64,000 bases of DNA from Podarcis raffonei. Its lineage: Eukaryota; Chordata; Lepidosauria; Squamata; Lacertidae. Below the pieces are notes generated by a model. It did no database searches and was not told the DNA's origin. It was given only the letters and a program-made list of their open reading frames with translations. Location: assembly GCF_027172205.1 (NCBI RefSeq), contig NC_070614.1, forward strand, positions 38,012,001-38,076,000, written 5' to 3'. Of the stretch, positions 20,601 to 31,452 are shown in pieces. Each line of letters starts with the position of its first letter. Positions within the stretch are counted from its first letter, which is position 1. Position numbers and translations under genes: made by a program.

Positions 20601-23600
20601 TGTGAGAATGTTGTACATAGTACTTCCTGGAGTGCAAGGCCTAATCCCTTTAAGCATATACAGGTATACTAAAGCTGCATTAATGCAAACTAGTGCTGTA
20701 TTACTGTTTAAATGCACTCAGTTTAGAGTTTGTGCATTAGAATGGCTGCCAAATTGATTTACGGTGGCAGAAGAACATTTCAAATCATTCCCAGGAAATG
20801 AGAGAAAAAAGAGTGTTGGTCTAACGTCAGCTTTTGGTAAGATTGACATTTTTAGAACCATACAGTAGGCAATTCAGATTAGCAGTTTATTGACTGGACT
20901 AGCAAATGGAAGAAACAAGACAAATAGATTGTTAGCAAAGTTAATCCAAGAAAAAAATCTTGAAGCAAAAAAATATTAGGATTATGCAGGTCAGAAAGTT
21001 CCAAGTTTCTGCCACTGGCCACCAAGGCAATGTAAAGAAGCTAATCTTTCCTGACATTTCCTCCTTCAGAATCTTATGGTTAGAGATGGAGTACTTAATT
21101 ACAAGTGTTGCTAATAGAAACCCACTGCTGAATATGGCTAGAGTAGCTGGTGAATTATAGCCACAGCAGCAGTAGCACCATTTTCTTTTAACTCTTAGTT
21201 GATAGCAAGATTTACTGTTTCAATCCAGCTTTGGGGTTAAATGCACCATAAGTTGGCCATAAAATTAAAATACCTTGGAATAGCATTAAGCATGGCACCA
21301 CTTGCAAGTAAAAAATAAATAAATAAACCCTTCATTGAAAACCTTCATTTTTCATATAAGTAATATAGTTTAAAAAAATCAGGATCAAGAATGAACTTCA
21401 GTGTACAATGCATAATACCTACAAGAAAGGAGTGTGTGTGGTCTATTTGACCCCACAGTTGTTGGTTTTTTAAATGTTCCATTAGCATACAGTTATGTTA
21501 GTATAATACAATACTGCAATAATGAGTTGTTATTTATCTGCAACAACAAATTTTGCAGAAGGTGCAACTGTAGCTCACACAACCTATATATTTACCACAT
21601 TTTACAACTGCATGGTCTAGATAAAATCATGAAGCACATGATTTCTGCAATTTTCAATCACAGAGGTGGCATCTGCCCCTTTTGTGGGTGTCAGCCATAG
21701 CAAACCATATCAGATCTGAAGCTGCCTTTCTTTGAATAGTCCCAGGCAAGCTGGCTATGTTTCTTGATTCAATCACGGTTTGTTAAACTCCAGGCCCAAG
21801 TCTACTACAAAGCTACATCTTTCATCCCATCCACTGCATTGTTGGTTGTTCAATTGCTAAAGAATGCAGGCATTTAAATGGGCATTATCTTCTGTATTTG
21901 AAGGGAACACTATTGGCCACAATTTGATTATGATTTTTAATGTTAAATGCAGCCCATCTGGTTATACCAAGACTTGTCTTAGGATTTGATTTGTTGTCTG
22001 AGATAGCTGTATCTGTGGATTTAAGAAAGGTGGATCACTGTCATTCCTTTACTTGGCAGATAACTTACAAATGTCAAATCTTTTGGAAAACCCAGAATGC
22101 TGCTGTTGATATTTCTTGATTTATGGACAAGGAATAGAACCCTGCATAAGTAGGGATTCCCCTGTATGTGTGAAGGGATATGGAATGGGCCACACACATC
22201 ACCTTATATAATCTCAAGCACACAAATGTGTCTCAGTGCATGGGAGAAAACTTGGTTTGCAACTTTTCTGCAGAATGCAGTTTTCACAATTAACAGTGTT
22301 GTATGAGCAAGGTGCTACCTTAATGCCATTTGCCTGTTCCTTGCTCTGAAGTATGTGTGTGCTTGTCAAAGAAGAAGAATTATTGTAATAGACAGTTATT
22401 GACTCACACTTGCGTTCATGAAAGGGTTAACCTGAGCTCAAGTTGCCAGTACGGGTTGAGCTTAGCCCCATTCCTTTCCTCAACTTTCTCTTTCTGCTTT
22501 CTGGAACAAGCAAGAAGCTATGTGACCCATGGTTCCCAGTTGCAAGAAAAACCAAGTGAACAGAATCTCTCTAAAAATGGATTTATAAAGCCTGCATCTT
22601 TCAAATATACCAAGTTTTAATGTGCTTTGAGCAATTGCCATTGTGTTCACTCTGCTACAAGACAGTATGGATCTCTCTTCCAAATCTCTATCTAACAGAA
22701 ACCCTCTGCCCCAACCAATGTTCATCACTATCTGAGAATGGGCCATCTGAATGGACCCACTGCCCTTACAGGGGTAAATTGCTGCTACCAGTCCAGCTTC
22801 ATCAAATAATGGTTCAACCATGGCAAGGGAGTGCATTGCACCCCCTCCTACCTTCAGACCATCCCTCAAATCACATGGGGGAAAGACAACATCAAGGGTG
22901 CGTCCTGTCCAGTATGTTGGACCAATGGTCATTTGAAACAGCCCCATGGTTGAGGCCACGAAGTCCCATGCCAGCTCAACAGTAGCCTTTGCTTGGATGT
23001 TGAAGTCACTCAGAAGTATTCTCTAGGGGTCCTCCAAAAATGTGGATCTAGAAAACTTGGTATTTGTGGCCCTAGAAGATTAGGAGAAATATCATAGGCA
23101 ACTAATCCTTCCAAAAGATATATAGCAAGTATATGTACATATAATAACTAAAATTATGATGCAGGTAGAACAGTTTGGGTCACTTTGATTAGGAAACAGT
23201 TCCTTGCTGCTAGTATCTGAAGTTGCTGGTTCATAATTAAGGGAATCCAGCCCATACTCTAAGCCTAATATAGTTTACATAAGGGGTGCCTAGTATTTAA
23301 AGCACATAAAGAGAAAAGAAAGCTCTTGCCTACCCTGCTTTAGTCCTGAGGACTCAATACATTTCTACCAATTTTAGTAGTGAAGAAAACTGCCTCAGGA
23401 CTGAGCTCTTTGGTGCATGTTTATTCCTTCATTCCTTGTGGAACTGAGTGACTCACACTTCCCATCAACAAGCTGTAGAATTAATCAGGAGGAGCCTTCA
23501 TATAGAAGCAGTTGCAGCAGGCCTTCATTTACAATCTGGCACAGAATGAGCCCAAGCAATTCAAGACCCAGTCCAGCCTGCGGCTGGAGTTTGTTAGATC

Positions 23601-26600
23601 CGGAAGGCTGAGCAGCTAACAAAGATTTTAACTCCAGCAGGGACCATTGGTAATGTCTAACCTGACCCCCTGTCAAGCATAGGGCAATTGAATTCCCTCT
23701 GCTAACCGTAGCAACCCACTAAGTAGAATTTGCAGAAAGCACACCTTTGACCAAAGTCGTATTTTACAACTGCAATGAGAAACTGGAGGATTTGCAGTCA
23801 GTTTTTTTTATCAATAATGAGGAGAGGTGATCACAATACCAGTAGATTTAAGGACAGTTACCAAAAGACTGAAAACAGAGTACCCCATTTTGAATCTTTT
23901 TACAGTGGAAATATAAAATTTCATTTTAAAATATTATTTGTTTTCCAAGAAAAATCAAACTTGCATATTTTTATAATATTTTATTAATACTTTTTTATTG
24001 AGTTATATTGCAAATACATACAAATCAAAACTTTTAAACGTGAAAAGAAAAAGGATTTTAAAATGTTGCAAAGAACAAAAGAAGAACAGCAGAAATTTAA
24101 ATAAATTACATAAACTAATACAATTAAATCTTAATGAAGATAAGAAAAAAATCATAGATGGAACAACGTTAATTCATTCATTATTAAACTAAGACTTTGC
24201 AAACCAAATGCATACACTTTAAACAGTTACCTCTTACATATCGTCTGTTTTCCTAAGAAGCTAACACTTCTTAGGTATTTCATTTTTCATATTCTTTTGT
24301 TCTTTGGACATCCGTCAGTCTCACAACAGTTCATTATTCCTAATTAAAACCAACTTATCTGTATTTCAGTACATCCCTCATCTTGGTATCAGGGAGCTTT
24401 TTACCTTTGCAGGGTTATTCTGGACACAACCAGATCTTCACTGCTGAACCTTGACTCATCAGATATTTATTTAGGTAATCCCATTCTTTCTTAACTGTGT
24501 TATTTGACTTGTCTCTTATTATATCAGTCAGCTTCGCGAGTTCCAAGTGCTTGCTCAGCTTACACAACCATTCCTCTTTGATGGATATGGGTTCCTCCTT
24601 CCAATATTTAGCCACCAATATTCTTGCTGCTGACATAGCATAGATAAATAGTCTTATTTTATCTTTAGGGAAATTGTTTGTCAAAATTCCCAGAAGAAAT
24701 GCTTCAGGGTTTTTTGCAAAAGATTTTATTAATACATACTGTAATATACTACATTAAAAAACAAGCCTAAAGAAACAGAAGAATGCAACGTCCTCTCTCA
24801 CAGGTAGATCTTAACTCTTGTTCAACACAGAAAGAGGTAAACCCTCCCAGCTCTCACCTGGTTTCCCTCTCTTCTCCCAGCCTTCCACCCTGGGAGATCT
24901 TCCCTTCCTTGCCTTTCACTCAGGGTCCTTCACCAACCATCCATCACCGTCATCTGCTTGCAATCCCCTCCTTAACCCAGAGTAGACAACAAGAAGCAAA
25001 AACACAAAAGCAAACCAAATAATTGGGTTGCCATATTTTGAAGAGCAAAAAAGAGGACACATTTGCCAACTTCTACTTTTAACTATGGATCGCTATGATG
25101 ACTCTCACTTTACATGAAAAAGAGGACATATGAAATCCCTAAGAAAAGTAACAAAAAGATAAAAGTAATAAAAGAATGAGAAAATAGTAAAGGAATAAAA
25201 GATAAAGAAATAAATAGGACTTCCAATTTTCCAACTGTCAGTTGTATGTATAAGAGTCATTCAAAGTACTCAAAATGTTTACTCCAGGCTGGTATCTAAC
25301 TGTTCCTCCTTCTACTAGGCGATGTTTTCAGTCTTCGGGCATCTGGAATGCATTGATTTTTTTCTTCCACACAAAATGTCTAAAAGAGGTTCTCCAATTA
25401 CTATTACAGATAAAAGTCAACAATAAGTCTTCCTCCAGTCCAGCGTAACAACTTTACTTCCAATACTGAAAAACAATAAATCGTCGATCTTTATTCCCTC
25501 AAGAATCTATTCGCTGTGGCCATATATTGAGACAGTGATTCATAGTTATTTACTTCTATTTTATTTTCAGCCCTCTAGTGCTGCCTCTTCTTAAGCCAGC
25601 AGTAGGGTCTTATTTCAGATGTGCCTTTTAACCATTTAACCAGCAAACAGAAAACTTGTCATAATTTATAGCTGTTTCAGAAGTAATTGAAGGAAGGAAG
25701 GTTTGCCCTAGGGACTGATCCCTAGGGTTATTAAGTGGTGTTTGGGCAAGATTTTGATTCTTCCACTCCCTGATCACTTACCTGTCCAGGTTCCTTGAAG
25801 GTTCCTTGGTCCCATGACGAGACAGCAGCCCTTCCATAGCATTGGAAATTAATCAGTTATCTCTGTTCCCCCAATGGCTTTCATTAATCACTATCTAATT
25901 ATCACTGTTGATGGAGTTTTGACAGGAGACGTCTAATCAGCCATGATTCTGATCCAGAAGTCCCAGTCCTTCCCCCAAAATTCTAATACTGTATGCTTAT
26001 TGAGAAGCAAAATAGTACAGCTGTTCTCTTGCTTACCTAACACAAACACTGTACTAGAATACCATTTTGTATTCTGATATTTGCCTCCCTCAACTGTTTA
26101 CTTCCTCAAGGCTCACCCACACATCCCTTCCAAGCTTCCTTCATCTCCCAAAACCCGCTTGCCAGTTCCCTGAGACTATAAGAAGCACTCTGCTGGATCA
26201 GACAAATGACTTATCTAACCCAGTATCCCATTTCCTGCAGTGGTCAACAATATGAATTTCTGTAATCTCATTTTAAAGACATTAATTTAGAAGCCATCAC
26301 ATCTTGAGGTAACAAATTCCAGAGTTTATGCATTGTATGAACTTTGCTCTATCCTGAACAATTCAGCTCAATCAGGTGACCTCAGATACTAGTATAAAAA
26401 GGATTTAAAACTTATCTCAAACAACTTTCTTCACACCATGCATAATTTTATACACTTCTCTCATGCCTTCTCTTACTTGCCCTTTTCCAACTCTACAATA
26501 CACCTTTTATGTTACGGATTTTGTATGTGATGCCAATAAAAGGTTTGATGATGAATATACTTTTTGAGATGCAACGACCAGAAATGTACACAATATTCAA

Positions 26601-28552
26601 GTGTAGCATTAAAATATTAGTAGGGAGGTGTTTTATCCCTTTCCTAATGATTCCTAGCATGTACCACCTTTTCCCCAGCTAGAATATTGTGTAGATTTCT
26701 AGTTACCACATCTCAAAAAGGATATTGTAAAGCTAGAAAAGGGGGAAGGGGGAATGACTAGGGGGTCCTAAAGTTGCAGCACCTCCCTCATGAATAAAGG
26801 TTACCTTTTTAGGGCTCTTTGGTTCAGGAAAAGGGTTGTTTTAATTGAGCTATCATCATGACCCCAATATGTCTTTCCTGGTAAGTCATTGCCAGTTTAT
26901 ATTCAGTTTTTTTGCTTGAATGTGAATCACTTTATAGTTGCTTGCATTGAACTGTGCTTGCCATTCTGATGCCGTCACCAGGTGTGGAGAATGCCTCTTT
27001 GTTTTTATCATTCTGAGTAATTTGGTGTCATCCACAAACTTGACTACTTCACTGTTCACCCCTATCTCCAGGTTATTTATACACAAGTTGAAAAGTACGG
27101 GTCTCAATACTGGGGGCTTTCTACATCTCTCTGTGAAACCTGTCCATTTATTCCTATCCTATTTCCTGTTCCTTAACTAGTTACTAATTCATAACTGAAC
27201 AAGTCCCCTGATTGCTAAGTTTACTCTGGACCTTTCAATGAAGAACTTCTTAAAACCTGAAAATCCAAGTATACAATGAGCACTGGAATTCCTATAAATA
27301 TTTTCTTGTTTGCACAAAGAACTTCAAAAGATCAGTGAGATAGGACTTACCTTTGCAGAAATCATGTTGACTCTTCAACTTGTTATTCAATACGCTTGAT
27401 AATTTTATCTTTAATAATGCTTTCCAGCAATTTCCCCAAAGCATATTAACCATGTAATTTCCCAATCCTCCAGTATGGAAGCCAATCTTAGGGACCAGTT
27501 ACAAAATCAGTACTTCTACATTTGATTTTTAAAGATATTTTAGATGGATAGAATTTCCTCTGACAAGCCAGATACAAAAAATTCATTCATCGGCTGCTTA
27601 TCCTCCTGAAGCATACCTCCAACTCCAACCATCCTGAGGTTCAGCTGCCTCTGTACTTGGTTTCCTGCTTCTGATGTATTTAAAGCATTTGCTATTGTTG
27701 GGATCAATATTCAGTCATGTTCGTCAAATTATTTTCCCCACCCCAACCCTCATTGTCTACTTGCATTTCTTTTGTCAGTTTGTCTTTCTTTTCGCTCTCC
27801 ACAATTTGGCAACACTTTCATTTTCAGAAGGAAGCTTTCCTGTGGCTAATAGCTTTCATGATTCTGTTTGTTAACCACACTACCATCTTCTTGAAGGTAT
27901 TGGTATTTTTGTAGTATATGCATTTGAGCCAAGCTTTTATTGTTAGAGATTTGTATAAACTCCCAAGTGCTTTGGAGAGGTCAAACTTTCTTGACTTTTG
28001 CTTCAACTTCCTTTTTACCCTCCTTTTAAAGACATTTCTTCTTTGAAGTTAAATATTACTTTTGCTGGACATTGCTGGCAATTTTCTTTTTGCATACATG
28101 TTGAATTTGATAGTGCTGCAGTGAATGTTAAGTTGAACACTTAATGTCTTGCACCATATTGTCCTCACAAGTTACTTTCTAAAGGCCAATACATTTCAAG
28201 TCCATGACTGTGCTGTGGTTTTAATCCACATCTTCTGGAGCTAACCATTGCCCTTCACTTGCTCTTTAAATAGTTTGTGCCATTTTCACAGTTGCATACA
28301 AGTGCCTGATCCACCACCTATTCTCTCCCACAGGTGTACCTGGCCTATGTGGCTCTGAAAAACCTGCAGGCTGAGCCACCTGTTCCTTACAAGCGGACCT
28401 TGGATGAAGGATCTGTTGCATTGACCACCCTTTCATCTTCCACTAGCACTTCCCTTCCAAACAATATGGGTTACCCTGAAAATGTGGGTGTAGCCTCCTA
28501 CCCATCCACTCCTGTACCCCACCGGCTGACATTAATGAATACTGATGACTAG
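11586..28552 (+). CDS. SYNGR4: SYNGR4, synaptogyrin-4 (complete, four coding exons)
   Basis: Exons 11586-11681, 13121-13358, 19465-19601 and 28334-28552 join in frame to 229 residues plus stop; human is 234. Synaptogyrins are four-pass MARVEL-domain vesicle membrane proteins; SYNGR4 is the divergent, testis-biased member. The sequence shows a short cytosolic N-terminus with an RP..I.R motif, then hydrophobic segments beginning VLSLTIFASLVT (residues ~33-), a luminal loop with an N-glycosylation-type NLTNSS, and GITVGILTFLHCLLFLGF. Next come IIWTCLWFVGFCFLANQW, in which FVGFCFLANQW is identical to human, and a fourth span across the exon 3/4 join. The cytosolic tail has VPYKR.LDEG as in human. 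Intron 3 is 8.7 kb because of repeats. The gene is tail to tail with KDELR1. Confidence 0.94.
12527..12661. mobile_element. hAT-like MITE, family C copy 1
   Basis: Ends CATGGGCGTAGCCA and TGGCTAAGCCTATG. The flanks TGTATTCC (12519-12526) and TGTGTTCC (12662-12669) form an 8-bp target duplication with one mismatch. It lies in SYNGR4 intron 1 of the coding part. The second copy is at 47067. Confidence 0.85.
13121..13358 (+). CDS. SYNGR4: SYNGR4 coding exon 2
   Basis: 79 codons plus 1 base, acceptor CTTCCCAG|GTTTTA and donor CTCCA|GTGAGT. It encodes the first two membrane spans and the luminal loop with QLHCVLN, matching human QLHCILN. Confidence 0.94.
13359..15989. other. SYNGR4 intron, left part
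   Basis: Unique-looking intron sequence apart from an inverted LINE 3'-end fragment at about 14577-14700 (reverse of the 3717 type). I recognise no gene here. Confidence 0.45.
15990..16158. mobile_element. TA-flanked MITE, family B copy 2 (short form)
   Basis: Same ends as the 6273 copy and TA on both sides, but 169 bp instead of 363 because the middle block is missing. Both outer arms are highly similar between copies. Confidence 0.85.
16903..17250 (-). repeat. Sauria-type SINE inside the CR1-like LINE
   Basis: A full-length SINE with its tRNA head at the right (reverse complement GCAGGTGGCGCTGTGGGTTA) and its CTTTACCTTTT tail at the left. A perfect 11-bp target duplication GATAGAGGTCT lies at 16892-16902 and 17251-17261, and the LINE resumes exactly after it. 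Confidence 0.95.
17945..18180 (-). repeat. tRNA-derived SINE inside the CR1-like LINE
   Basis: Minus-strand head TGGTATTGTAGTTAAAGTG, a body with CCTTGGGCCAGCCACTGAC, and a tail ending in TATATAAATG. It shares the body type of the 1609-1933 SINE. Boundaries are judged from where the LINE alignment breaks. Confidence 0.7.
18690..19053 (+). repeat. Sauria-type SINE, plus orientation
   Basis: It begins GGGACGCGGGTGGCGCTGTG, has a B box GGTTCGAATCC, the GCAAGTAGATAAATAGG body and the (CTTTAC)n tail. It interrupts the CR1-like LINE between CTTTAATAATAA and CCACTCTGTAATTTCCC. The head is well preserved. No clean target duplication is seen. Confidence 0.93.
19126..19257. mobile_element. Short MITE-like element, family D copy 1
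   Basis: Ends AGGGTTGCCA and TGGCAACCCT are exact inverted complements. It contains AAGTAGAAGTTGGCAAATG. An inverted copy lies at 25025-25140. It sits just upstream of SYNGR4 exon 3. Confidence 0.7.
19465..19601 (+). CDS. SYNGR4: SYNGR4 coding exon 3
   Basis: Acceptor TCCTCAG|TTATCTGG, donor ATGCTGG|GTGAGT, 45 full codons after the split isoleucine. It contains FVGFCFLANQW and the AARTSITFAVLSV segment that parallels human SAQAAIAFTFFSI. Confidence 0.94.
20199..20550 (-). repeat. Sauria-type SINE in SYNGR4 intron 3
   Basis: Tail AGGTAAAGG at the left and head (reverse complement GGGACGTGGGTGGCACTGTG) at the right. A perfect 12-bp duplication GTGTTTGGCATA lies at 20187-20198 and 20553-20564. 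Confidence 0.95.
20565..22640. other. SYNGR4 intron 3, unrecognised part
   Basis: AT-rich intron with a small CATATGG cluster near 20560-20590. I recognise no coding exon or complete repeat. Confidence 0.4.
22650..23040 (-). mobile_element. L2-like LINE endonuclease fragment
   Basis: Minus-strand reading gives LLSDFNIQA, then TIGPTYWTGRTLDVVF and a following SDH-like region. This is the GDFN...HTLDLVF...SDH signature of the AP endonuclease of vertebrate L2-type LINEs. The strongest open stretch is a decayed remnant and not a host gene. Confidence 0.65.
23965..24712 (-). mobile_element. L1 ORF2 C-terminus and 3' end
   Basis: The open minus-strand stretch at 24684-24415 (AARILVAKYWK, KLSKHLELAKLTD) matches the C-terminal region of vertebrate L1 ORF2. 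The A-rich end points left (TTTTATTAATACTTTTTTATT on plus). A similar T-rich start just right of it, at 24713, suggests a second L1 3' end reaching into 24713-25000 or beyond. Confidence 0.7.
25025..25140. mobile_element. Short MITE-like element, family D copy 2 (inverted)
   Basis: GGGTTGCCATATTTTGAAGAGC at the left is the reverse of the right arm of the 19126 copy. It also shares TTTGCCAACTTCTACTTTTAAC. Confidence 0.65.
26165..27640 (-). mobile_element. CR1-like LINE, second copy
   Basis: Minus-strand reading at 27107-26886 gives PVLFNLCINNLE, VVKFVDDTKLLRM and KVIHI. This is the reverse transcriptase core, with the YADD-type box as FVDD. It is collinear with 16705-19115 and runs the same way. 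Confidence 0.75.
28334..28552 (+). CDS. SYNGR4: SYNGR4 coding exon 4
   Basis: Acceptor CTCCCACAG|GTGTACC, stop TAG at 28550-28552. It encodes the last part of span 4 and the C-terminal tail with VPYKR and a Ser/Thr-rich end. Confidence 0.94.
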   Translation: MYLAYVALKNLQAEPPVPYKRTLDEGSVALTTLSSSTSTSLPNNMGYPENVGVASYPSTPVPHRLTLMNTDD

Positions 28553-28573
28553 GCAATTATTAATTTCACAGTA

Positions 28574-28579
28574 AATAAA
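28574..28579 (+). terminator. Early poly(A) signal candidate for SYNGR4
   Basis: AATAAA only 22 bases after the stop codon. A cleavage site here would give a very short 3' UTR; use is unproven. Confidence 0.35.
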
Positions 28580-30690
28580 AAGGGGATAGAAAGAGAATTT
28601 ATTGCCAAACATGAACATTTATTTTATATGTGTAAATCTGTTTCTGCTAAAGTAGAGCACCATGAAAAATAGGGAGACCAACCACCTCCTAAGCACAATA
28701 AGGACATGGGGCCACAGCTTCACAAAAGAAGTGGGTGCTCACCCACTCACCATTCCCATTGTCTAGGCTTGCCCAGCTTCTGCAGCACTAGCTGTTAATC
28801 CTGGCTTTAAAGGGCTAAAATTAACTGTAAGAATAGCCCCCCACTGCTGCTTCTATATGAATTGCACTACTATGGCAGCTGTGCACATGTGTTGTTTTCC
28901 AGACATAAAAAGCCAAAGATATTACAGCTAGGGGAGATAACAAAAAAGGGTGACAACCTGCATGTGCAACTGCCACACATTTTTCTCTCAACTGGATATA
29001 GCAAAATGCAGCTATTCTGGCTGCCAGTCCCCGCTTTAAGAAATCAAGGAAATAATGAAAGCACTGGAGTGACATTTGCCCTCTGCCACCCAGCTGGTGT
29101 GCAGCACTTCAGATACAGTCCTTTCGCCATTGTACAGGTTCAATGCTACTTGTTTAAGCCTTGTGAATGTTAATATATGGACTTGTGTGAACAATTTTAA
29201 GCCTGAAGGAGGCTATAGACAGATACATCCTAAAGCTGTCATCTCCATAGCCATTGTTGCACTTTTGCTAGATACTGTAATCAAATAGATGCTAGCCACT
29301 GAAGGCTATATCAGTATAGAACCTAATCCAGTAAAGTTTCTCTGTGATTCTGTGAAAGATATAAATGATTAGCTTATATGTGTATGCTGCCACACAGACT
29401 CAAATTTACCTAGTAACAACTACTGAATGTTTCAAGTAGCTACTAGCTTTCTACAGCAAGCAAAGGCTCCTTAAATATCACAAATATCTGGAAAACAACT
29501 GGCTATTTATGATAACCAAAACAGAAACCTAATGACTGCTACTGGATAATCATATTAAAGGTATAGAACTTAAAACATTACTAGTCATTGCCCTATGACT
29601 AGTCACTCAAACTATGGCAACTCTTAGGCTTTACTTCTATTTGAAATAGTTTTCTGCCTTTGATGCTGAAAGAAGTTTAAGGGGAAATGCCATCTTGCTC
29701 CTGTGCATGTCTGCTCAGAAATAATTCCAAATGAGTTCAATAAGACTACTTCCAGTAAAGTATGCATAGGATTGCAGCATGAGTGCAATTTTTCATATAT
29801 CCCAATTCAAGAAGAGAAATCATCCATATGTAAAAATCCATCTGCATGTGGGTGCATGTCCTCATCTGCAGAGATAGAAGAGCTCCCTCCACGCAAAATG
29901 CATGACATGTTCGCATAGCATTTCCAATAAAGTAGAAAATTTCTCATACCATTACTTGCAAGCCAGTAATTCTAATTATTTTCCAAGCTGCTTTCATACA
30001 TGAGATTTATAGCATTTTTGCTTAAGACTCTAATCTTTACATATTCATACATGGGAGTAAGCCCCACTGAACTTGGCAAGATTTACTTTTGCATCAGCAC
30101 ACTGTAAATCGGTCTACAATGCAAACTGAGAGCTTAAATTGACTAGAGCATGCTTTCAATTTATCTTCCATATTCCATCTCACATTAACATTTACATCTG
30201 GCCAGAATAGCTCTAGAGAGGCTCAAAGGCCCCTTTTAGTGTCATGTGGAGACACATGACATTTTGATTGGCTAAGATAAAAAGTAATTTTGCTGAGACA
30301 GCAGTGTCTTTGAGAACCAGAGAAAAGTGGCAACTACAGAAAATGTGTTTTATCATAACAAATATTAAGGCTACAATTGTATGCCTGCTAACTTAGAAAG
30401 CCCCACTAAACTCAGTAGGTTATATCCAACTAAACTTTATTCAGAGTAGGCACACTGAAATTAACTGATCGAAGTTAGTCATTTCCATTAATTTCAATGA
30501 ATCTATTCTGGTAAAACTTAGTTTGATATAAGCCAATGAGTAGAGAGAGCTTCAAGAGATGGGGGAAAGCAGCCACTGTTTTAACAGAAAGCAGCAATAC
30601 TGTACAGGAGAATAGTATGGGAAATGAGGATGAATGTACAGGAATGGGAAACACAAAGATTTCAATACAAACAGGCAACAAAACAGATTT
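28580..30690. other. Interval between the SYNGR4 and KDELR1 3' ends
   Basis: Tail-to-tail interval. It contains palindromic GCATAGGATTGCAG-type repeat remnants at about 29699-29778, 30050-30150 and 30395-30500. I see no coding exon. Confidence 0.5.
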
Positions 30691-30693
30691 CTT

Positions 30694-30699
30694 TTTATT
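30694..30699 (-). terminator. KDELR1 poly(A) signal candidate
   Basis: AATAAA on the minus strand, 720 bases downstream of the KDELR1 stop. A 3' UTR of about 0.7 kb is reasonable for this gene; other TTTATT sites lie nearby (e.g. ~30756). Confidence 0.4.
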
Positions 30700-31417
30700 T
30701 AAATTCCCATCCCTCCCACAAAGGCACTAATTATTTGGGATGATGGTTGCTTGTTTTATTTAAAGTAGATGAGGAATTAACCATCAAATAATATTCAAAA
30801 TGAAGCAAGTGTAAGAATGTATTAGGGTGGTCTTTTCTTGCCAGCAATATTTTTTTAAAAATAGAGAAAAATAATCAGTATCTAAAGAAAATAGATTAAA
30901 TTTGTAAGTGCTCCTGTTTATCTGGATAGACCCACGGCACTCAGATTTCTTCATAGCTGTGGTCAACCCAAAGCCCAAAACATGAGCACAATGTGAGAGG
31001 AGGGAGATGTCCAGTTGTTGTTGTAGTAGTTGTTGTTTTAAAAATATTTCCTAGCTGTGGCAGTTCATTACCAAAATAGAGTCAGGAGTATAGAAAGTGA
31101 GGTCAATGATAAAAAGGGCCCTTGAGAAACCTACCACCTATATATCACCAGCAGTAGTCATTATAAGCTTGGAGTCCAAGCTGTTGCCCACCTCACCCCT
31201 TCTATATCAGTCTCTTGAGCAGAAGGACAATCCATTGTTTTGACCCAAATCACACTCAGGTAAAAGTTCAGGGTGCAAGAAGAGATCAACAGGTGACTTA
31301 ACTTCGTTGGTAAGAATAAAAAAAGAAAAAAACCCAGAAACTTTGTTTTTAACTTCCTGTGAAGGATTCCCCTTATCCTTCTCGGCCAAAGTATCTTTGT
31401 CATGGGCTCAGTGTGAA

Positions 31418-31452
31418 CTATGCCGGCAAACTCAACTTCTTGCCTTTTAGAA
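31418..31452 (-). CDS. KDELR1: KDELR1 coding exon 5
   Basis: Acceptor TTCTTCAG|TTCTAAAA. A 35-base coding part gives [10 protein letters not shown] and a TAG stop. The tiny exon is identified by its exact match to the known C-terminus. Confidence 0.95.

Noticed and set aside
22480-22959. Long open minus-strand stretch (159 codons) as a host gene
   Set aside because: Its middle reads as a LINE endonuclease (TLDVVF, GPTYWTG) and it lacks splice context; treated as an L2-like remnant.
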